From Methanobacteriota archaeon (lineage in GTDB: Archaea > Halobacteriota > Methanosarcinia > Methanosarcinales > Methanoperedenaceae), in assembly GCA_018900975.1 (NCBI GenBank), contig JAHIFK010000270.1, positions 1 through 5,741 on the forward strand: a DNA stretch of 5,741 nucleotides, written 5' to 3'. Under the pieces are notes generated by a model that was not told the DNA's origin, did not search any database, and saw only the letters and a list, made by a program, of their open reading frames with translations. This document shows positions 5,562 through 5,741 of this stretch, piece after piece. The first letter of the stretch is position 1. Every line of letters starts with the position of its first letter. The translations under genes and the position numbers were made by a program.

Positions 5562-5741
5562 ATGAGTTGGCATCTCCATGAAAACATAAGAAAAACAAAG
5601 ACCTACATCTCCCTCAAAAAAAATGAAAAAGAGGTAAGTTATAGTGGAGAAAAGATTCTTGGAAGTATCGCAAATTCCATCAATTTCAGTAAAGTATTAG
5701 AAAAATACACAAAAGATAGACGCATAGCAGAGGCACTCAAT
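5562..5741 (+). CDS. Unrecognised protein, N-terminal 60 codons
   Basis: An open frame runs from ATG at 5562 to the window end with no stop, so the C-terminal part is missing. The visible protein begins MSWHLHENIRKTKTYISLKK, followed by NEKEVSYSGEKILGSIANSI, then NFSKVLEKYTKDRRIAEALN. It is hydrophilic, rich in lysine, and predicted soluble, with no signal peptide or membrane segment. I do not recognise the family. The basic N-terminus and the AT-rich, A-rich codons unlike those of the secretion operon are compatible with a mobile-element or other accessory gene, but that is a guess. The well-placed TATA box 26 bases upstream supports both the gene and this start codon. Confidence 0.6.
   Translation, partial: MSWHLHENIRKTKTYISLKKNEKEVSYSGEKILGSIANSINFSKVLEKYTKDRRIAEALN

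Noticed and set aside
1..5741. CRISPR array, tRNA or rRNA genes
   Set aside because: I saw no regularly spaced repeats, and no tRNA cloverleaf or rRNA-like conserved stretches on either strand.

Overview
The window looks archaeal, most likely a methanogen or ANME-type euryarchaeon of the Methanosarcinales/Methanoperedens kind. This placement is an inference. It rests on the archaeal FlaI/GspE-type secretion ATPase paired with a FlaJ/TadC-like membrane protein, on TATA-box promoters about 25 bases upstream of start codons, on T-tract-rich gene ends and on fairly AT-rich DNA.

Layout. Bases 1-613 are transposon debris. Two frame changes break the front half of one transposase, and it then runs in frame into the C-terminal tail of an IS110-type transposase. 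Bases 614-868 hold no gene I can support, but contain a T-tract and a very GC-rich double hairpin (729-780). Bases 869-1306 (minus strand) encode a complete RimI-like GNAT acetyltransferase with a TTG start. Bases 1307-1444 are a divergent promoter region with one TATA box for each direction.

The core of the window is a two-gene operon. A 642-residue secretion/pilus-assembly ATPase (1445-3373) overlaps by 23 bases a 614-residue polytopic membrane protein (3351-5195) of the FlaJ/PilC/TadB-C family. Together they should form the motor and inner-membrane platform of a type IV pilus-like or type II secretion-like machine. The ATPase is unusual in carrying a predicted two-helix membrane hairpin before the ordinary cytoplasmic ATPase core. 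No prepilin, prepilin peptidase or other pilus gene lies in the window, so the pair looks like an isolated motor/platform module whose substrate must be encoded elsewhere.

Bases 5196-5561 are an AT-rich non-coding stretch with a GCGGAT-type repeat element, several T-tracts and a strong TATA box. From 5562 to the window end runs the first 60 codons of an unrecognised protein. In all three promoters seen here the TATA box sits where transcription would begin at or within a few bases of the start codon, which suggests leaderless mRNAs.
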